This document shows positions 5,784-6,005 of a stretch of DNA of 6,005 nucleotides, piece after piece. Under the pieces are notes generated by a model. It ran no database searches. It was not told the origin of the DNA and was given only the letters and a program-made list of their open reading frames with translations. Source of the DNA: Prevotellaceae bacterium UBA1720 (GTDB lineage: Bacteria > Bacteroidota > Bacteroidia > Bacteroidales > Bacteroidaceae); contig DCIS01000100.1 in assembly GCA_002317475.1 (NCBI GenBank), forward strand, positions 15,789 to 21,793, given 5' to 3'. Both the position numbers and the translations under genes were made by a program. The stretch's first letter is position 1, and the number at the start of each line of letters is the position of its first letter.

Positions 5784-6005
5784 ATGGAAGCTAAGGAAAA
5801 AGTCATTTTGACGGGTGACCGTCCCACTGGTAAGTTACACATTGGACATTACGTAGGTTCTCTTCGTCGTCGCGTAGAGTTGCAGAACTCTGGCCTTTAT
5901 GATAAGATATTTGTGTTTGAGGCTGATGCCCAGGCTCTTACAGATAATATTGACAATCCCGAGAAAGTTCGTCAGAATGTGATCGAGGTGGCTTTGGACT
6001 ACCTT
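5784..6005 (+). CDS. trpS: Tryptophan-tRNA ligase, N-terminal part (3' truncated by window)
   Basis: This enzyme charges tRNA-Trp with tryptophan using ATP; it is a cytoplasmic class I synthetase. The window holds the first 74 residues of a protein that usually has about 330-400. TGDRPTGKLHIGHYVGSL (residues 10-27) contains the class I HIGH signature at His19-His22, and is followed by RRRVELQ and ADAQALTDN (residues 48-56), which forms part of the Rossmann-fold active site. The TGDRPTGKLHIGHYVGSL form resembles the TrpRS variety I recall from streptococci more than the common GxQPTG...LGN form. The KMSKS motif lies beyond the window. The ATG at 5784 is preceded by an A-rich stretch, not a Shine-Dalgarno sequence, and lies about 20-25 bases after the predicted transcription start. 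The reading frame is intact to the window edge. Confidence 0.97.
   Translation, partial: MEAKEKVILTGDRPTGKLHIGHYVGSLRRRVELQNSGLYDKIFVFEADAQALTDNIDNPEKVRQNVIEVALDYL

Overview
The window looks like a core chromosomal segment of a Bacteroidota bacterium, most likely order Bacteroidales and probably Prevotella-like. Three things suggest this. The gene order is SurA-type parvulins, a long OstA-like protein, a small membrane protein, then mutL. Recognisable Shine-Dalgarno sequences are largely absent before the starts. A clear Bacteroidota-type promoter (TTTG, 20 bases, TAACTTTG) precedes trpS. The genus is inference only. All genes lie on the + strand, and I see no mobile element, tRNA, rRNA or CRISPR array.

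Layout. Bases 1-165 are the C-terminal end of a SurA/PpiC-type peptidyl-prolyl isomerase. After a 73-base AT-rich gap, 239-1597 is a complete second SurA-like periplasmic chaperone with two parvulin domains. Nine bases later, 1607-3376 is a secreted 589-residue OstA-like protein of the LptA/LptD jellyroll superfamily. Another nine bases on, 3386-3685 encodes a 99-residue protein with one C-terminal membrane helix. A 70-base leader containing an imperfect 22-base tandem repeat leads to mutL (3756-5669). A 114-base intergenic region carries two inverted repeats and a strong promoter for trpS, which starts at 5784 and runs off the window.

How the genes fit together. The first four genes form a plausible outer-membrane biogenesis operon: periplasmic chaperones for outer-membrane proteins, a probable lipopolysaccharide-transport bridge protein and a small inner-membrane protein. 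mutL follows in the same orientation with no clear promoter of its own, so it may be cotranscribed. trpS begins a separate transcription unit with a very short 5' UTR.

This is mostly ordinary housekeeping DNA, and I find no convincing undescribed system. The points worth a second look are: the loss of the metal-dependent endonuclease motifs in MutL with its beta-clamp motif kept; unusual residues at two normally conserved MutL ATPase positions; a reciprocal histidine pattern in the two parvulin domains; the repeat architecture of the OstA-like protein; the tandem repeat before mutL; and the inverted repeats woven into the trpS promoter.
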